Positions 54,137 through 63,359 of a stretch of DNA of 64,000 nucleotides are shown here, piece by piece. The notes beneath the pieces were generated by a model. That model was not told where the DNA came from. It made no database searches and saw nothing but the letters and a program-made list of their open reading frames with translations. How positions within the stretch are numbered: the first letter of the stretch is position 1; each line of letters starts with the position of its first letter. Source of the stretch: Sulfuritalea sp. (GTDB lineage: Bacteria; Pseudomonadota; Gammaproteobacteria; Burkholderiales; Rhodocyclaceae); contig JALNYT010000004.1 of the NCBI GenBank assembly GCA_023229685.1, positions 248,001-312,000 of the forward strand. Direction: 5' to 3'. A program made the position numbers and the translations under genes.

Positions 54137-54208
54137 GGCCCCCACGCTCACTTCGTTCGCTGCCCCCACAGGGGGCGTTGCCGCCCTCGGGACGGCCCTT
54201 CGGGAGGC
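54137..54208. repeat. Betaproteobacterial intergenic palindromic repeat between secD and secF
   Basis: The stretch GGCCCCCACGCTCACTTCG ... GCTGCCCCCACAGGGGGC ... ends just before the secF ribosome site. GCCCCC-ACA-GGGGGC (54162-54176) is a perfect 6-bp stem. I recall closely similar short repeats scattered between genes in many betaproteobacteria. The insertion puts the secF Shine-Dalgarno at its edge. Confidence 0.6.
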
Positions 54209-54211
54209 ATA

Positions 54212-55174
54212 ATGGAATTCTTCCGCATCAGAAAAGATATCCCCTTCATGCGCCATGCGCTGGTGTTCAACGTCATATCGTTGATCACTTTCCTGCTGGC
54301 GGTGTTCTTCCTGGTCAACAAGGGGCTTCACTTCTCGATCGAGTTCACCGGCGGCACCCTGCTCGAAGTGAGTTATGCGCAGGCGCCCGATCTCGACAAG
54401 TTGCGCAAGCAGATGGAGACGGACGGCTTTACCGATACCCAGGTGCAGAATTTCGGTACGTCACGTGACGTGCTGATCCGCGTGCCTTTGTCAAAAGACG
54501 CCGAGACTTCCAAGGTGGGCGACCGCGTCATGGCCTCGCTGGCAAGAGTCGGCGCTGGCGGTACGGCGGATAGTGCAGGGGCCGTCGGCGCCCCAACTCT
54601 GAAACGCGTCGAGTTCGTCGGTCCGCAGGTGGGCAAGGAACTGGCGTCCGACGGGGCATTGGCGCTGTTGCTGGTCGTGTGCGGCATCGTGCTGTATCTG
54701 GCGATGCGTTTCGAATGGCGCTTCGCGGTGTCAGCCATCATCGCCAACATGCACGACGTGGTGATCATCCTCGGCTGCTTCGCGTTGTTCCAGTGGGAGT
54801 TTTCCCTGCCGGTCTTGGCGGCCGTGTTGGCGGTGCTGGGCTATTCGGTCAACGAGTCGGTAGTGGTGTTCGACCGTGTGCGCGAGACCTTCAAGAAGAA
54901 GCGCGGCATGACGACGCCGCAGGTGCTCGATCACGCGATTACCAGCACGATCTCACGCACCATCATTACCCACGGCTGCACCCAGATGATGGTGACTTCG
55001 ATGCTGATTTTCGGCGGTCCGGCGCTGCATTACTTTGCGCTGGCGCTGACCATCGGCATTTTGTTCGGCATCTATTCGTCCGTCCTAGTGGCCAGCCCGC
55101 TGGTGATGTGGATGGGTGTTTCCCGCGAACAATTCATCAAGGTCAAGGTCGAGAAACCGGAAGCCGTGGTCTGA
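54212..55174 (+). CDS. secF: SecF, protein translocase subunit
   Basis: The 320-aa protein begins MEFFRIRKDIPFMRHALVFN and has six TMs with EFTGGTLLEVSYAQ and the conserved VVVFDRVRETFKK loop. Between the periplasmic strands lies an extra loop, RVGAGGTADSAGAVGAP, encoded by a dispersed-motif copy; relatives usually have a shorter stretch before KRVEFVGPQVGKEL. It completes the SecDF-YajC complex. Confidence 0.97.
   Translation: MEFFRIRKDIPFMRHALVFNVISLITFLLAVFFLVNKGLHFSIEFTGGTLLEVSYAQAPDLDKLRKQMETDGFTDTQVQNFGTSRDVLIRVPLSKDAETSKVGDRVMASLARVGAGGTADSAGAVGAPTLKRVEFVGPQVGKELASDGALALLLVVCGIVLYLAMRFEWRFAVSAIIANMHDVVIILGCFALFQWEFSLPVLAAVLAVLGYSVNESVVVFDRVRETFKKKRGMTTPQVLDHAITSTISRTIITHGCTQMMVTSMLIFGGPALHYFALALTIGILFGIYSSVLVASPLVMWMGVSREQFIKVKVEKPEAVV
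54547..54568 (+). repeat. Dispersed 22-bp motif, copy 11 (inside secF)
   Basis: Exact core with GT as the variable pair, preceded by GGCAAG as in the imuA copy. It encodes RVGAGGTADS in a periplasmic loop of SecF. Confidence 0.85.
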
Positions 55175-55225
55175 CGCATTGCTTCCGCGTGCGGAACCTG
55201 CCGGCACGGCGCCGGGCAAGTCCGG

Positions 55226-55555
55226 CTATTCGCTTCCCGTGGCGAACACGTGTTTCACGCGCAGCAGGCTCTTGCCTTCGGCTGCCAACGCCAGCAAACG
55301 ATCTATGTTGGGATGCTTGCCGGGGTTCTGGCGGGCGTCCTCGGTGTGCTCGGCATAGAGTTCCAGCCCTTTTCTGGCTGCTTCCACAGTGATGGCGCCG
55401 TAGATCTGTCCGAGGTGGTTATAGATCGACAGCGAGCCGGCTTGCCCCGGCTTGTTCTCTATCGTGGCGGCAACAGCGCCATCGCTGTCGAGCAACTGGA
55501 TTGCTGCCAGGTGCGAGATACGGGGAAGTTGCTTGAGGTTATCGGCGAATGCCAT
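55226..55555 (-). CDS. DUF2322 family protein
   Basis: The 109-aa protein MAFADNLKQLPRISHLAAIQLLD continues with AATIENKPGQAGSLSIYNHL and LYAEHTEDARQNPGKHPNIDRLL, which I recognise as the DUF2322 pattern of beta- and gammaproteobacteria; the assignment is from memory. It is small, soluble and of unknown role. It lies 8 bp downstream of purB on the same strand and is likely co-transcribed. Confidence 0.7.
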   Translation of the reverse strand: MAFADNLKQLPRISHLAAIQLLDSDGAVAATIENKPGQAGSLSIYNHLGQIYGAITVEAARKGLELYAEHTEDARQNPGKHPNIDRLLALAAEGKSLLRVKHVFATGSE

Positions 55556-55563
55556 TCGAGACC

Positions 55564-56931
55564 CTAAATTCGTTTCGCCAATTCAGCCGCCTTGCCGATG
55601 TAGGCGGCCGGTGTCATCTCGAGCAGACGCTGGCGGTCGCCTTCGGGTAATGGCAGTTTCGCGATGAACTGGCGCAGGGCGTCCTTCTGTATACCCTTGC
55701 CGCGGGTGAGTTCCTTGAGTTGCTCGTAAGGGTTGGGGATGCCGAAGCGACGCATCACGGTTTGCACCGGCTCGGCCAGGACTTCCCAAGCGTCGTCGAG
55801 GTCCTCGGCGAGGCGCTGCGGATTGGCTTCCAGTTTGTTCAGCCCGCGCAGCGTCGAGTCGAAGGCCAGCAGCGTATAGCCGAAGGCGACGCCCATATTG
55901 CGCAACACGGTAGAGTCGGTAAGGTCGCGTTGCAGACGGGAGATCGGCAGTTTTTCGGCCAGGTGCCGGAGCACGGCATTGGCCAGACCCAGATTGCCTT
56001 CGGAATTTTCGAAGTCGATCGGATTCACTTTGTGCGGCATGGTTGATGAGCCGATCTCGCCTTCCTTCAGCTTCTGCTTGAAATAGCCCAGCGAGATGTA
56101 TTGCCAGATATCGCGGTCGGTATCGATCAGGATGGTGTTGGCGCGAGCCACGGCATCGAACAATTCGGCCATGGCATCGTGCGGCTCGATCTGGATCGTG
56201 TAGGGGTTGAACTCCAGCCCCAGCGATTCGATGAAGCGGCGGTTGAAGCTCTCCCAGTCAATGTCCGGGTAGGCCGCCATATGAGCGTTGTAGTTGCCCA
56301 CGGCGCCGTTGAACTTGGCGGCGAGCGACACGGCGGAAATCTGACCGCGGCTGCGCATCAGGCGCGCCGCGATGTTGGCCATTTCCTTGCCCAGCGTGGT
56401 CGGTGTTGCGGGTTGACCGTGGGTGCGGGCGAGCATCGGCAGTTCCGCCAGTTGATGCGCCAGTTCGCGCAGACGGGCAATCACGCGGTCAAGTTCCGGC
56501 AACAGACTTTCGGCGACGGCGTCCTTCAGCATCAGCGCGTGCGAAACATTGTTGATGTCTTCAGAAGTGCAGCCGAAATGTATGAACTCGCTGACGCGCA
56601 TTACCTCGGCGCTGTTCGCCAGGCGGTCCTTCAGCCAGTATTCCATGGCCTTGACGTCATGATTGGTGCGGTTCTCGATGGTCTTGATGGCTTCCGCATC
56701 CGCGACCGAGAAATTGACGATGACAGCATCCAGTTCGGCAATCGCGGCCTCGGAAAATGCCGGACATTCGGTGATTTCCCTGGCCGCTGCCAGGGCTTTG
56801 AGCCATTCGATTTCGACTCGAACGCGATTGCGTATGAGACCGTACTCGGAAAAATGGATGCGCAGGCTTTCGACCTTCGCGGCATAGCGCCCGTCGAGCG
56901 GCGAAAGTGCAGTGAGTGCGGTGAGTGTCAT
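55564..56931 (-). CDS. purB: PurB, adenylosuccinate lyase
   Basis: The start at 56931 (MTLTALTALSPLDGRYAAKV) matches the PurB family; the 50-codon longer frame is rejected. The 455-aa fumarase-superfamily enzyme has TSEDINNVSHALML, RTHGQPATPTTLGKE and the mobile signature loop GEIGSSTMPHKVNPIDFENSE. It acts in purine synthesis: SAICAR to AICAR and adenylosuccinate to AMP, each releasing fumarate. It is divergent from a GST gene. Confidence 0.97.
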   Translation of the reverse strand: MTLTALTALSPLDGRYAAKVESLRIHFSEYGLIRNRVRVEIEWLKALAAAREITECPAFSEAAIAELDAVIVNFSVADAEAIKTIENRTNHDVKAMEYWLKDRLANSAEVMRVSEFIHFGCTSEDINNVSHALMLKDAVAESLLPELDRVIARLRELAHQLAELPMLARTHGQPATPTTLGKEMANIAARLMRSRGQISAVSLAAKFNGAVGNYNAHMAAYPDIDWESFNRRFIESLGLEFNPYTIQIEPHDAMAELFDAVARANTILIDTDRDIWQYISLGYFKQKLKEGEIGSSTMPHKVNPIDFENSEGNLGLANAVLRHLAEKLPISRLQRDLTDSTVLRNMGVAFGYTLLAFDSTLRGLNKLEANPQRLAEDLDDAWEVLAEPVQTVMRRFGIPNPYEQLKELTRGKGIQKDALRQFIAKLPLPEGDRQRLLEMTPAAYIGKAAELAKRI

Positions 56932-57081
56932 GTCTTTGGCGAGTAGAGAAGACGCGAGCAAAGCGCCGACGATGCAATTAATTTTAGCATGCGGGTATCG
57001 GCCCCCGGAGCGCGAACCGGCTGTCAGCGCAATGACGCATGTTATAGTTTCGCTGCCCCGAAAAACCGGTGATTTGACCAA

Positions 57082-57690
57082 ATGAAACTGATTGCTTCCC
57101 TCACCAGCCCTTATGTTCGAAAGACTCGCATCGTGCTGGCAGAGAAAAAGATCGACTACGATCTGGTTCTCGATTCGCCCTGGGTCGAGGGAAATCAGGT
57201 GGCGGCGTTCAACCCGCTGGGCAAGGTTCCGGTGCTGGTGCTGGACGATGACAGCACGCTCTACGATTCCCGCGTAATTGCCGAATATCTGGATACCGTG
57301 GCGCCGAACAATCGCCTGATTCCTGCTTCCGGGCGGGAACGTATCAGCGTCAAGCGCTGGGAGGCTCTGGCGGACGGCACCATGGATGCGGCGGTAACAG
57401 CGTTCCTCGAATCGCGGCGTCCCGACGGCGAGCGAAGTCCATCAGCGATTGAAAGACAACGCGGCAAGATCATGCGGGCGCTGAAGGCCATGTCCGATGA
57501 GTTGGGAGAACAGCCGTGGTGTCACGGCAACACCCTGTCGCTGGCGGATGTCGCTGTTGGCTGTGCCTTGGGTTATGTCCTCTTCCGGCTCCCCGACATG
57601 CGCTGGAGCGAGCAATACGCCAATCTCGCGCAGCTTTACGAGAAGCTCATGCAGCGTCTCTCATTTGCCGACACGGTGCCGCAGGCCTAG
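57082..57690 (+). CDS. Glutathione S-transferase family protein (YibF-like)
   Basis: The 202-aa protein begins MKLIASLTSPYVRKTRIVLAEKK, where SPYVRK is the YibF-like N-terminal pattern with Ser in place of a catalytic Cys/Tyr. NPLGKVPVLVLDDD and DSRVIAEYLD complete the glutathione site. The C-terminal all-helical domain has SLADVAVGCALGYVLFR. The substrate is unknown. It is divergent from purB. Confidence 0.88.
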   Translation: MKLIASLTSPYVRKTRIVLAEKKIDYDLVLDSPWVEGNQVAAFNPLGKVPVLVLDDDSTLYDSRVIAEYLDTVAPNNRLIPASGRERISVKRWEALADGTMDAAVTAFLESRRPDGERSPSAIERQRGKIMRALKAMSDELGEQPWCHGNTLSLADVAVGCALGYVLFRLPDMRWSEQYANLAQLYEKLMQRLSFADTVPQA

Positions 57691-57756
57691 GCTGGGGTAC
57701 TGGCGCAGCGCTTAGCGCCGCTGTCCGCAACGGATGGCATCCGCTGAAGGTTCGCC

Positions 57757-58140
57757 TTATTTCTCGGGCTTGGTTTGGGTTGCCGTGCCGTCAAGACGAG
57801 AGATCAGGCGTGGCAGCAGTTTCTTTTCAGCCTGTTCGGTAAGTTCTCCCATCAGTTGGTCGGCCAGTCCGTCGGTGACCTTGAGTACCGCCTGGGGCAG
57901 TTCCTGATCAAGCCAGCGTGAAAGCTCTTCGCGCAGCGCATCGAGATGCTGTTGCATGTGCGGCGGTGCCGTTGCCAGCGCGGCTTCGTGTTCGGTAACG
58001 ATGTCGGTGAGAATGGGCAAGTCGTCACCGGGTGGAATGGCCTCTGTTGGCAGCGCCGGAGATCCCGCAACAAATACCCGGGTGCGCCGAATCAGCGCAT
58101 CGGCTTTACGCAGGAGGTCCGCTGTATCGTCGTCAGCCAT
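57757..58140 (-). CDS. Hypothetical protein downstream of holC
   Basis: The 127-aa protein MADDDTADLLRKADALIRRT has a charged helical N-terminus and a C-terminal amphipathic segment (LPQAVLKVTDGLADQLMGEL) resembling proteins commonly found after holC in betaproteobacteria. It follows holC by 3 bp and is the last gene of pepA-holC. No function was recognised. Confidence 0.75.
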   Translation of the reverse strand: MADDDTADLLRKADALIRRTRVFVAGSPALPTEAIPPGDDLPILTDIVTEHEAALATAPPHMQQHLDALREELSRWLDQELPQAVLKVTDGLADQLMGELTEQAEKKLLPRLISRLDGTATQTKPEK

Positions 58141-58143
58141 TGC

Positions 58144-58569
58144 CTAGATGCCTCCTGAGATATCTTGGGCTTCCAGCGGGTAGCCGCGTTCCCGATAAAA
58201 GCGGAAGCGTTCACGGCCAGGCAGCCTGTCGCCATCGTCAGCGCTGATGATTTCGACCAGTTGCTGAAAGCGGCTGAAGCCGGGCGGTATCTCGTCCGAC
58301 AGATTCAACAGGCAGCCGTCGTGTGGTGGATGGTCGAGCCCTGCCGCCAGGATGATTGGAGTCTCCGTAGCCAATTTGTCGTCGGCCCGGCAGTGGGGTG
58401 TGAAGCCGGTAGCCGGCTGTGTCCACAGCAGGCGATCCAACTGTTCACCGCGCTCACTGGCTGGCACATATACCAACACCCGCTTGCCTTCGCTGCCCGT
58501 ACGCGCGAGCCACGCGGCGATGGCCTGGAGTCGATCGCGCGCACCATGGAGAAAGGTGATTTGCGTCAT
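58144..58569 (-). CDS. holC: HolC, DNA polymerase III chi subunit
   Basis: The start at 58569 (MTQITFLHGARDRLQAIAAWLAR) overlaps the pepA stop as ATGA. The 141-aa protein has the chi fold with RVLVYVPASERGEQLDRLLWTQ and CLLNLSDEIPPGFSRF. It links the polymerase holoenzyme clamp loader to SSB. The longer frame is not credible. Confidence 0.92.
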   Translation of the reverse strand: MTQITFLHGARDRLQAIAAWLARTGSEGKRVLVYVPASERGEQLDRLLWTQPATGFTPHCRADDKLATETPIILAAGLDHPPHDGCLLNLSDEIPPGFSRFQQLVEIISADDGDRLPGRERFRFYRERGYPLEAQDISGGI

Positions 58570-60089
58570 CCCCGCTTGCGCTTGCTGCCGGGTTTCGGTG
58601 CACGACTGGCGCGATCCAGCAGGAAATGGGTCAGCAAGGGCACCGGTCGTCCGGTTGCGCCCTTCTCCTTGCCCGAGCGCCATGCGGTGCCGGCGATGTC
58701 GAGATGCGCCCATCGGTACTTGTCTGTGAAGCGGGAGAGGAAGCACGCCGCCGTTATGGTGCCGGCCGGGCGGCCGCCGATATTTGCCATGTCGGCAAAG
58801 TTGCTTTTCAACTGTTCCTGATAGTCATCCCACAGAGGCAGTTGCCAGGCACGATCATAGGAGTCGTGGCCGGCATCGAGCAACTCCTTCACCAGCCCCT
58901 CATTGTTGGCGAGCAGACCGGTGGCAACATGTCCGAGTGAGATGACGCAGGCACCTGTCAGTGTGGCTATGTCAACCACACACTCCGGATCAAAGCGCTC
59001 AACATACGTGAGCGCGTCGCACAGTATGAGTCGGCCCTCCGCATCCGTGTTGAGGATCTCAATCGTTTGGCCCGACATCGATGTGATTACATCCCCCGGC
59101 TTTGTGGCTGCGCCTCCCGGCATGTTCTCCGTAGACGGGATGACGCCAATGAGATTGAGCGGCAGTTTCATCAAGGCCGCCGCCTTGAGTGTTCCCAGGA
59201 CGCTGGCAGCGCCGCACATGTCGTACTTCATTTCATCCATTTCCAGCCCCGGCTTGAGCGAAATGCCTCCGGAATCGAAGGTGATGCCCTTGCCGACCAG
59301 CACCACCGGCTTTGCTCCGGAGGCGCCTCCAGCATGGCGCAAGACGATGAATTTGGGCGGCTCGTGCGATCCTCGGGCGACGGACAGCAGGGTGTTCATG
59401 CCGAGCTTCTCCATGTCAGCGCGCTCGAGAATGTCGACGCCAAGGCCGTACGATTTTGCGAGTTGCTTAGCCTGGTCAGCGAGATAGGTGGGCGTGCAGA
59501 TGTTGCCCGGCAGATTGCCAAGATCCTTGGCCAGTTCCACTCCCGCGGCAATCGCCAGCCCTTCCTTCAGTGCTGCTTCAGCGGTCGCAAGCTCATTGCG
59601 GCGGGTGACGCAGAATGTCAGTTTTCGCAGCGGGCGGCGCACCTCTTCCTTTTTCGACTTGAGGCGATCAAACCGGTAGAGCGTTTCCTGAACGACTAAT
59701 GCGGCCTGGCGAATCTTCCAGGCGACATCCCGTTTTTTGACCGTGAGTTCCGTCAGGTAGAGCGTGCCGTCGAAGCCACCGGTTTCATTGAGTTGTCGAA
59801 CGGCGGTAGCTAACGCAGCGCGGTATTCCTTTTCCCGGAACTCCTTCTCTTTGCCCAGTCCTACCAGCAGGATGCGATCCGCCTCGACGCCGGGAACGCC
59901 ATGGAGCAACAGGCTGCTACCGGCTTTGCCCTCCATATCGCCACGACGCAGGACGTCGCTGAGAAACTGCTGAGCCGCCGTGTCGACGACCTCCGCCGGT
60001 GCAGAAAGCTTTCTCGGCTCGAACACGCCGACCACAACGCAAGCGCTCCGCTGCTTTTCCGGGCTTCCGCTTTTTATGCTAAATTCCAA
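58566..60089 (-). CDS. pepA: PepA, leucyl aminopeptidase
   Basis: The 507-aa M17 enzyme has the metal-binding motifs VLVGKGITFDSGGISLKPG-like (KGITFDSGGISLKPG, with Lys and Asp ligands) and NTDAEGRLILCDAL. It removes N-terminal residues from peptides and in some bacteria binds DNA for recombination. It is first of pepA-holC-hypothetical. It lies divergent to lptF. Confidence 0.96.
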   Translation of the reverse strand: MEFSIKSGSPEKQRSACVVVGVFEPRKLSAPAEVVDTAAQQFLSDVLRRGDMEGKAGSSLLLHGVPGVEADRILLVGLGKEKEFREKEYRAALATAVRQLNETGGFDGTLYLTELTVKKRDVAWKIRQAALVVQETLYRFDRLKSKKEEVRRPLRKLTFCVTRRNELATAEAALKEGLAIAAGVELAKDLGNLPGNICTPTYLADQAKQLAKSYGLGVDILERADMEKLGMNTLLSVARGSHEPPKFIVLRHAGGASGAKPVVLVGKGITFDSGGISLKPGLEMDEMKYDMCGAASVLGTLKAAALMKLPLNLIGVIPSTENMPGGAATKPGDVITSMSGQTIEILNTDAEGRLILCDALTYVERFDPECVVDIATLTGACVISLGHVATGLLANNEGLVKELLDAGHDSYDRAWQLPLWDDYQEQLKSNFADMANIGGRPAGTITAACFLSRFTDKYRWAHLDIAGTAWRSGKEKGATGRPVPLLTHFLLDRASRAPKPGSKRKRG

Positions 60090-60209
60090 AACACTCTCCT
60101 TGTGGATTGCGGGAAATCCCAGAAATTGGTCTGTTTCGAGTGATTTCTGTTTGCACCTCGATTATTCCCCATCTTTTCACTAAAAGTCAAAACAGACACT
60201 CCCCATACG

Positions 60210-61292
60210 ATGATTTTTCAGCGCGCCGCAATTAGGGAATTCACCCATACGGCGGCGGGGGTTTTTGTCGCGCTCTTCGCGATTCTGATGACCACCCAGC
60301 TGATTCGTCTGCTGGGCGACGCAGCAGGCGGAAAACTGGCGTCTGAAGCGGTCATCGCACTCCTGGGTTTTCGTGCCATCAGCTACCTGCCGGTGCTGCT
60401 GTCCTTGACGCTTTTTGTTGCTGTACTGATGACCCTGTCGCGCTGGTATCGCGATTCCGAAATGGTTGTTTGGCTGGCATCTGGCATTCCTCTGACCGCA
60501 TGGATCAAGCCGGTGCTGAAGTTTGTCGGGCCACCCGTAGTCGTGATCGCGCTCCTTTCATTGCTGCTGGCACCCTGGGCAACGCAGAAGAGCGAGGCCT
60601 ACCGTCAGACCATGGATCAGCGCGACGACGTGGCGCGTGTGTCTCCCGGCACATTCAATGAGTCAAGCGCCGCTGACCGCGTATTCTTCGTCGAGAGCAT
60701 GGCTGGCGAGGAAGGAAAGGTGAAGAACATCTTCATCAGTTCCATCCAGCAGGGCCGTCTGGGTGTGATGGCAACGGCGCAAGGCCATACAGAGACAACA
60801 CCCAACGGCGACCGTTTCCTTGTACTTGATCGCGGTCGACGCTATGAAGGTACAGCTGGCACGGCGGAGTACCGGGTGATGGAATTCGATCGCTACGCCC
60901 TGCGGATTGAAACCAAAGAGGCCCGGGGGTTTGACGAGTCGCCTCGTACCAAGCCCGTGTGGGAACTTGCGCGGGATCCGCAGCCGGCGTATCTGGCCGA
61001 ACTCCTGTGGCGTCTCGGGCTGCCGCTTGCTGCCCTCAATCTGGCTGTTCTGGCCATTCCGCTGTCTTTCGTCAATCCGCGCGCCGGACGTGCCAATAAC
61101 CTGATTTTTGCCCTGCTCACCTACATGATCTACAGCAATTTGCTCAGCGTCAGTCAGGCATGGGTTGCGCAAGGGAAATTGCGTTTCGAGATAGGCGTCT
61201 GGGCGGTGCACGTCGGCATGTTCCTGCTTCTTATCGTATTGTTCTATCGTCGGCAGAATCCCCTGGCCTGGGGCAAAGCACGATGGCGCTGA
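60210..61292 (+). CDS. lptF: LptF, lipopolysaccharide export permease
   Basis: The 360-aa LptFG-family permease begins MIFQRAAIREFTHTAAGVF. It has three N-terminal TMs, a periplasmic beta-jellyroll (FNESSAADRVFFVESMAGEEGKVKNIF, in parts) and three C-terminal TMs. With LptG and LptB it extracts LPS from the inner membrane. It overlaps lptG by 10 bp. Confidence 0.96.
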   Translation: MIFQRAAIREFTHTAAGVFVALFAILMTTQLIRLLGDAAGGKLASEAVIALLGFRAISYLPVLLSLTLFVAVLMTLSRWYRDSEMVVWLASGIPLTAWIKPVLKFVGPPVVVIALLSLLLAPWATQKSEAYRQTMDQRDDVARVSPGTFNESSAADRVFFVESMAGEEGKVKNIFISSIQQGRLGVMATAQGHTETTPNGDRFLVLDRGRRYEGTAGTAEYRVMEFDRYALRIETKEARGFDESPRTKPVWELARDPQPAYLAELLWRLGLPLAALNLAVLAIPLSFVNPRAGRANNLIFALLTYMIYSNLLSVSQAWVAQGKLRFEIGVWAVHVGMFLLLIVLFYRRQNPLAWGKARWR

Positions 61293-62362
61293 AGCTTTAT
61301 GAGCGCCATCTGGCGCGAGAGATTTATGCGTCGACGGCTTTGGTATTGACGGCATTCCTGATGCTGTTCGCCTTCTTTGATCTGATCCATGAACTCGAGA
61401 GCATCGGCAAGGGCGATTACCAGCTTCACCACGCGCTGGGCTATGTGGCGCTGACCTTGCCCGGCCGGTTGTATGAACTGTTTCCGATCGGGGTGTTGAT
61501 CGGCACCCTTTACGCTCTTACGGTACTCGCTCGTCACTCCGAAATTACGGTGCTGCGTGCCGCCGGCCTCTCTACCCGCGACCTGCTGGTTACATTGGCG
61601 AAGATCGGATTGGTGTTCGCCGGCTTGACGCTGCTGGTCGGCGAGTTTGTTGTTCCACCGGTGGAGCGGGCGGCGCAGCAGCTCAAGCTCAAGGCAATGG
61701 GCTCACTGGTGGCCCAGGAATTTCGTTCGGGTCTTTGGGTCAGGGATGAACGCGCGTTTGTGAATGTGCGCGAGGTGCTCCCCGATGCTTCTCTTCAGAA
61801 CGTGCGCGTATTTGAATTCGATGACCGGTTTCAGTTAACGTCGATCAGCCAAGCCGAACGCGGACACTATCTTCCTGGCGGCACCTGGTTGCTTGAAGGT
61901 GTGGTCCGCACTGTGTTTTCGGGGGACGCGGCAAGAGTGGAACGGTATGGACAACTCAATTGGAAATCAGCACTCAACCCCGATCTGCTGGCAGTGCTAC
62001 TGGTAGTTCCGGAGCGCATGTCGCTGGTCAATCTGTATCTCTATATACGCCACTTGAGCGGAAATCAGCAGAAGACTGGTCGCTACGACATCGCGATGTG
62101 GAAAAAGCTGTTCTATCCGTTAGCCGCGCTGGTGATGATGGCGTTGGCGCTGCCGTTTGCCTATATGCAGGATCGCATGGGGGCGGTCAGTATTCGGGTA
62201 TTTGCCGGCATCATGCTGGGTATTGGCTTTCATATGTTGAACGGACTGTTTTCGAGCCTGGGCGCAATCAACAGCTGGCCACCGTTCTTTTCTGCAATAA
62301 CACCGAGCGTGCTTTTCTTGATGACTGCTGCCGGAATGATATGGTGGGTTGAGCGCCGCTAA
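61283..62362 (+). CDS. lptG: LptG, lipopolysaccharide export permease
   Basis: The start at 61283 (MALKLYERHLAREIYASTAL) lies inside the end of lptF; the 41-codon longer frame is rejected. The 359-aa partner has DLIHELESIGKGDYQLHHAL, IGVLIGTLYAL and the same six-TM plus jellyroll layout. Translation is coupled to lptF. Confidence 0.96.
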   Translation: MALKLYERHLAREIYASTALVLTAFLMLFAFFDLIHELESIGKGDYQLHHALGYVALTLPGRLYELFPIGVLIGTLYALTVLARHSEITVLRAAGLSTRDLLVTLAKIGLVFAGLTLLVGEFVVPPVERAAQQLKLKAMGSLVAQEFRSGLWVRDERAFVNVREVLPDASLQNVRVFEFDDRFQLTSISQAERGHYLPGGTWLLEGVVRTVFSGDAARVERYGQLNWKSALNPDLLAVLLVVPERMSLVNLYLYIRHLSGNQQKTGRYDIAMWKKLFYPLAALVMMALALPFAYMQDRMGAVSIRVFAGIMLGIGFHMLNGLFSSLGAINSWPPFFSAITPSVLFLMTAAGMIWWVERR

Positions 62363-62381
62363 CTGACGTAAATGAGCGCCT

Positions 62382-62822
62382 CTAATCGCGCTTCAATACC
62401 AGCCGGGTGCCGGCCAGTCGGTCATGAAGAAATTGGCGGTCGCGATCGAATAGCGCCCAGAACACTCCCGCACCAAGATAGATGATGCTGGGCCAGGCCA
62501 GAAGATAGCGTAGGCCCAAGCGCGCCAAAGATGGCTGCGCGCCGTTCGGAGTTGACAGCCGGATCTTCCACGTCTGCATCGCCAAAGTCTGTCCGCCATG
62601 ATGCCAGTACCAGATGAAGTAAGCACCGAGTACCACGAAAACGTGGCTGATCAGCACCCACCCCGGCGCAACGAGGCCAAGTCCCATCCCCATGGCAAGA
62701 TGCGGCAGCATGAAGGTTAGGGAAAGCACCCCCAGCAGCAGCAAGCTCTCGTAAGCCATGCTGGCGATGCGGCGACGCAAGCTTGGCACTTGAGCCAGGG
62801 GAGCTGCTGCGGAAGCTGGCAT
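62382..62822 (-). CDS. RDD family membrane protein
   Basis: The 146-aa protein has the RDD pattern: VPSLRRRIASMAYESLLLLGVL (the R and D/E positions at the first TM), two more hydrophobic helices and LARLGLRYLLAWPSIIYLG. The middle D is replaced, as often. Function is unknown; some RDD proteins are Na+/H+ antiporters. It is the last gene of the sigma-DUF3619-DUF3106-RDD operon. Confidence 0.88.
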   Translation of the reverse strand: MPASAAAPLAQVPSLRRRIASMAYESLLLLGVLSLTFMLPHLAMGMGLGLVAPGWVLISHVFVVLGAYFIWYWHHGGQTLAMQTWKIRLSTPNGAQPSLARLGLRYLLAWPSIIYLGAGVFWALFDRDRQFLHDRLAGTRLVLKRD

Positions 62823-62831
62823 GGCTACGGC

Positions 62832-63359
62832 TCAGCGTGGCGCGGTCTGTTCGACTGGGGGCGGAGTGTTTGGCAGGATTTGCGGTTTGGGGGCGACAAC
62901 CGCTGGCTTTGAAGGCGCGGGGCGTGGCGTTGGTTTCCGGTTTGCCTCGGCTTTCAGCCGGCTTTTCTCGCTTTCCGGCAGTTCCTTGTACTCCTCCCAC
63001 TTCTGCTTGACCGCCTCCTTCTTTTCAGGCGCGTCCTTTTGCAGTGACTTGTACTTGTCTCTTGCGCGCTTGCGCTCATCCGGGGTGAGCTTGGCCCAAT
63101 CGGTCATCCGGCGCTGCAGGCGGGCCTGCTCTTCTGCGCTCAAGGTCGGGTAGCGCTGGGCGATTCCAAGCCACTTCTTGCGGTGGAAGCCAGTCATTTT
63201 GTCCCACTGGGTAGCCAGTGGAGCAAGAATACGCCTCTCCTCCGCGTTCAGTTCAGTCCAGGATGGCTGCGCGAGCGGAGGGAGAATGACAGCATGGCCG
63301 AGTGGAGAGGCCAGCCAAAGCGCTACTGCGAGGATGAGTCCGAAGCGCGCTCGAGCCAT
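62832..63359 (-). CDS. DUF3106 family protein (signal-peptide protein)
   Basis: The 175-aa protein has a Sec signal peptide (LILAVALWLASPLGHA) and a W/R/K-rich helical core with several WDK/WLG/WAKL patterns (QPSWTELNAEERRILAPL, AQRYPTLSAEEQARLQRRM), then a Pro-rich tail (NRKPTPRPAPSKPAVVAP). This is the DUF3106 pattern. It is periplasmic. It overlaps the DUF3619 gene by 37 bp. Probably part of an envelope-stress response. Confidence 0.88.
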   Translation of the reverse strand: MARARFGLILAVALWLASPLGHAVILPPLAQPSWTELNAEERRILAPLATQWDKMTGFHRKKWLGIAQRYPTLSAEEQARLQRRMTDWAKLTPDERKRARDKYKSLQKDAPEKKEAVKQKWEEYKELPESEKSRLKAEANRKPTPRPAPSKPAVVAPKPQILPNTPPPVEQTAPR

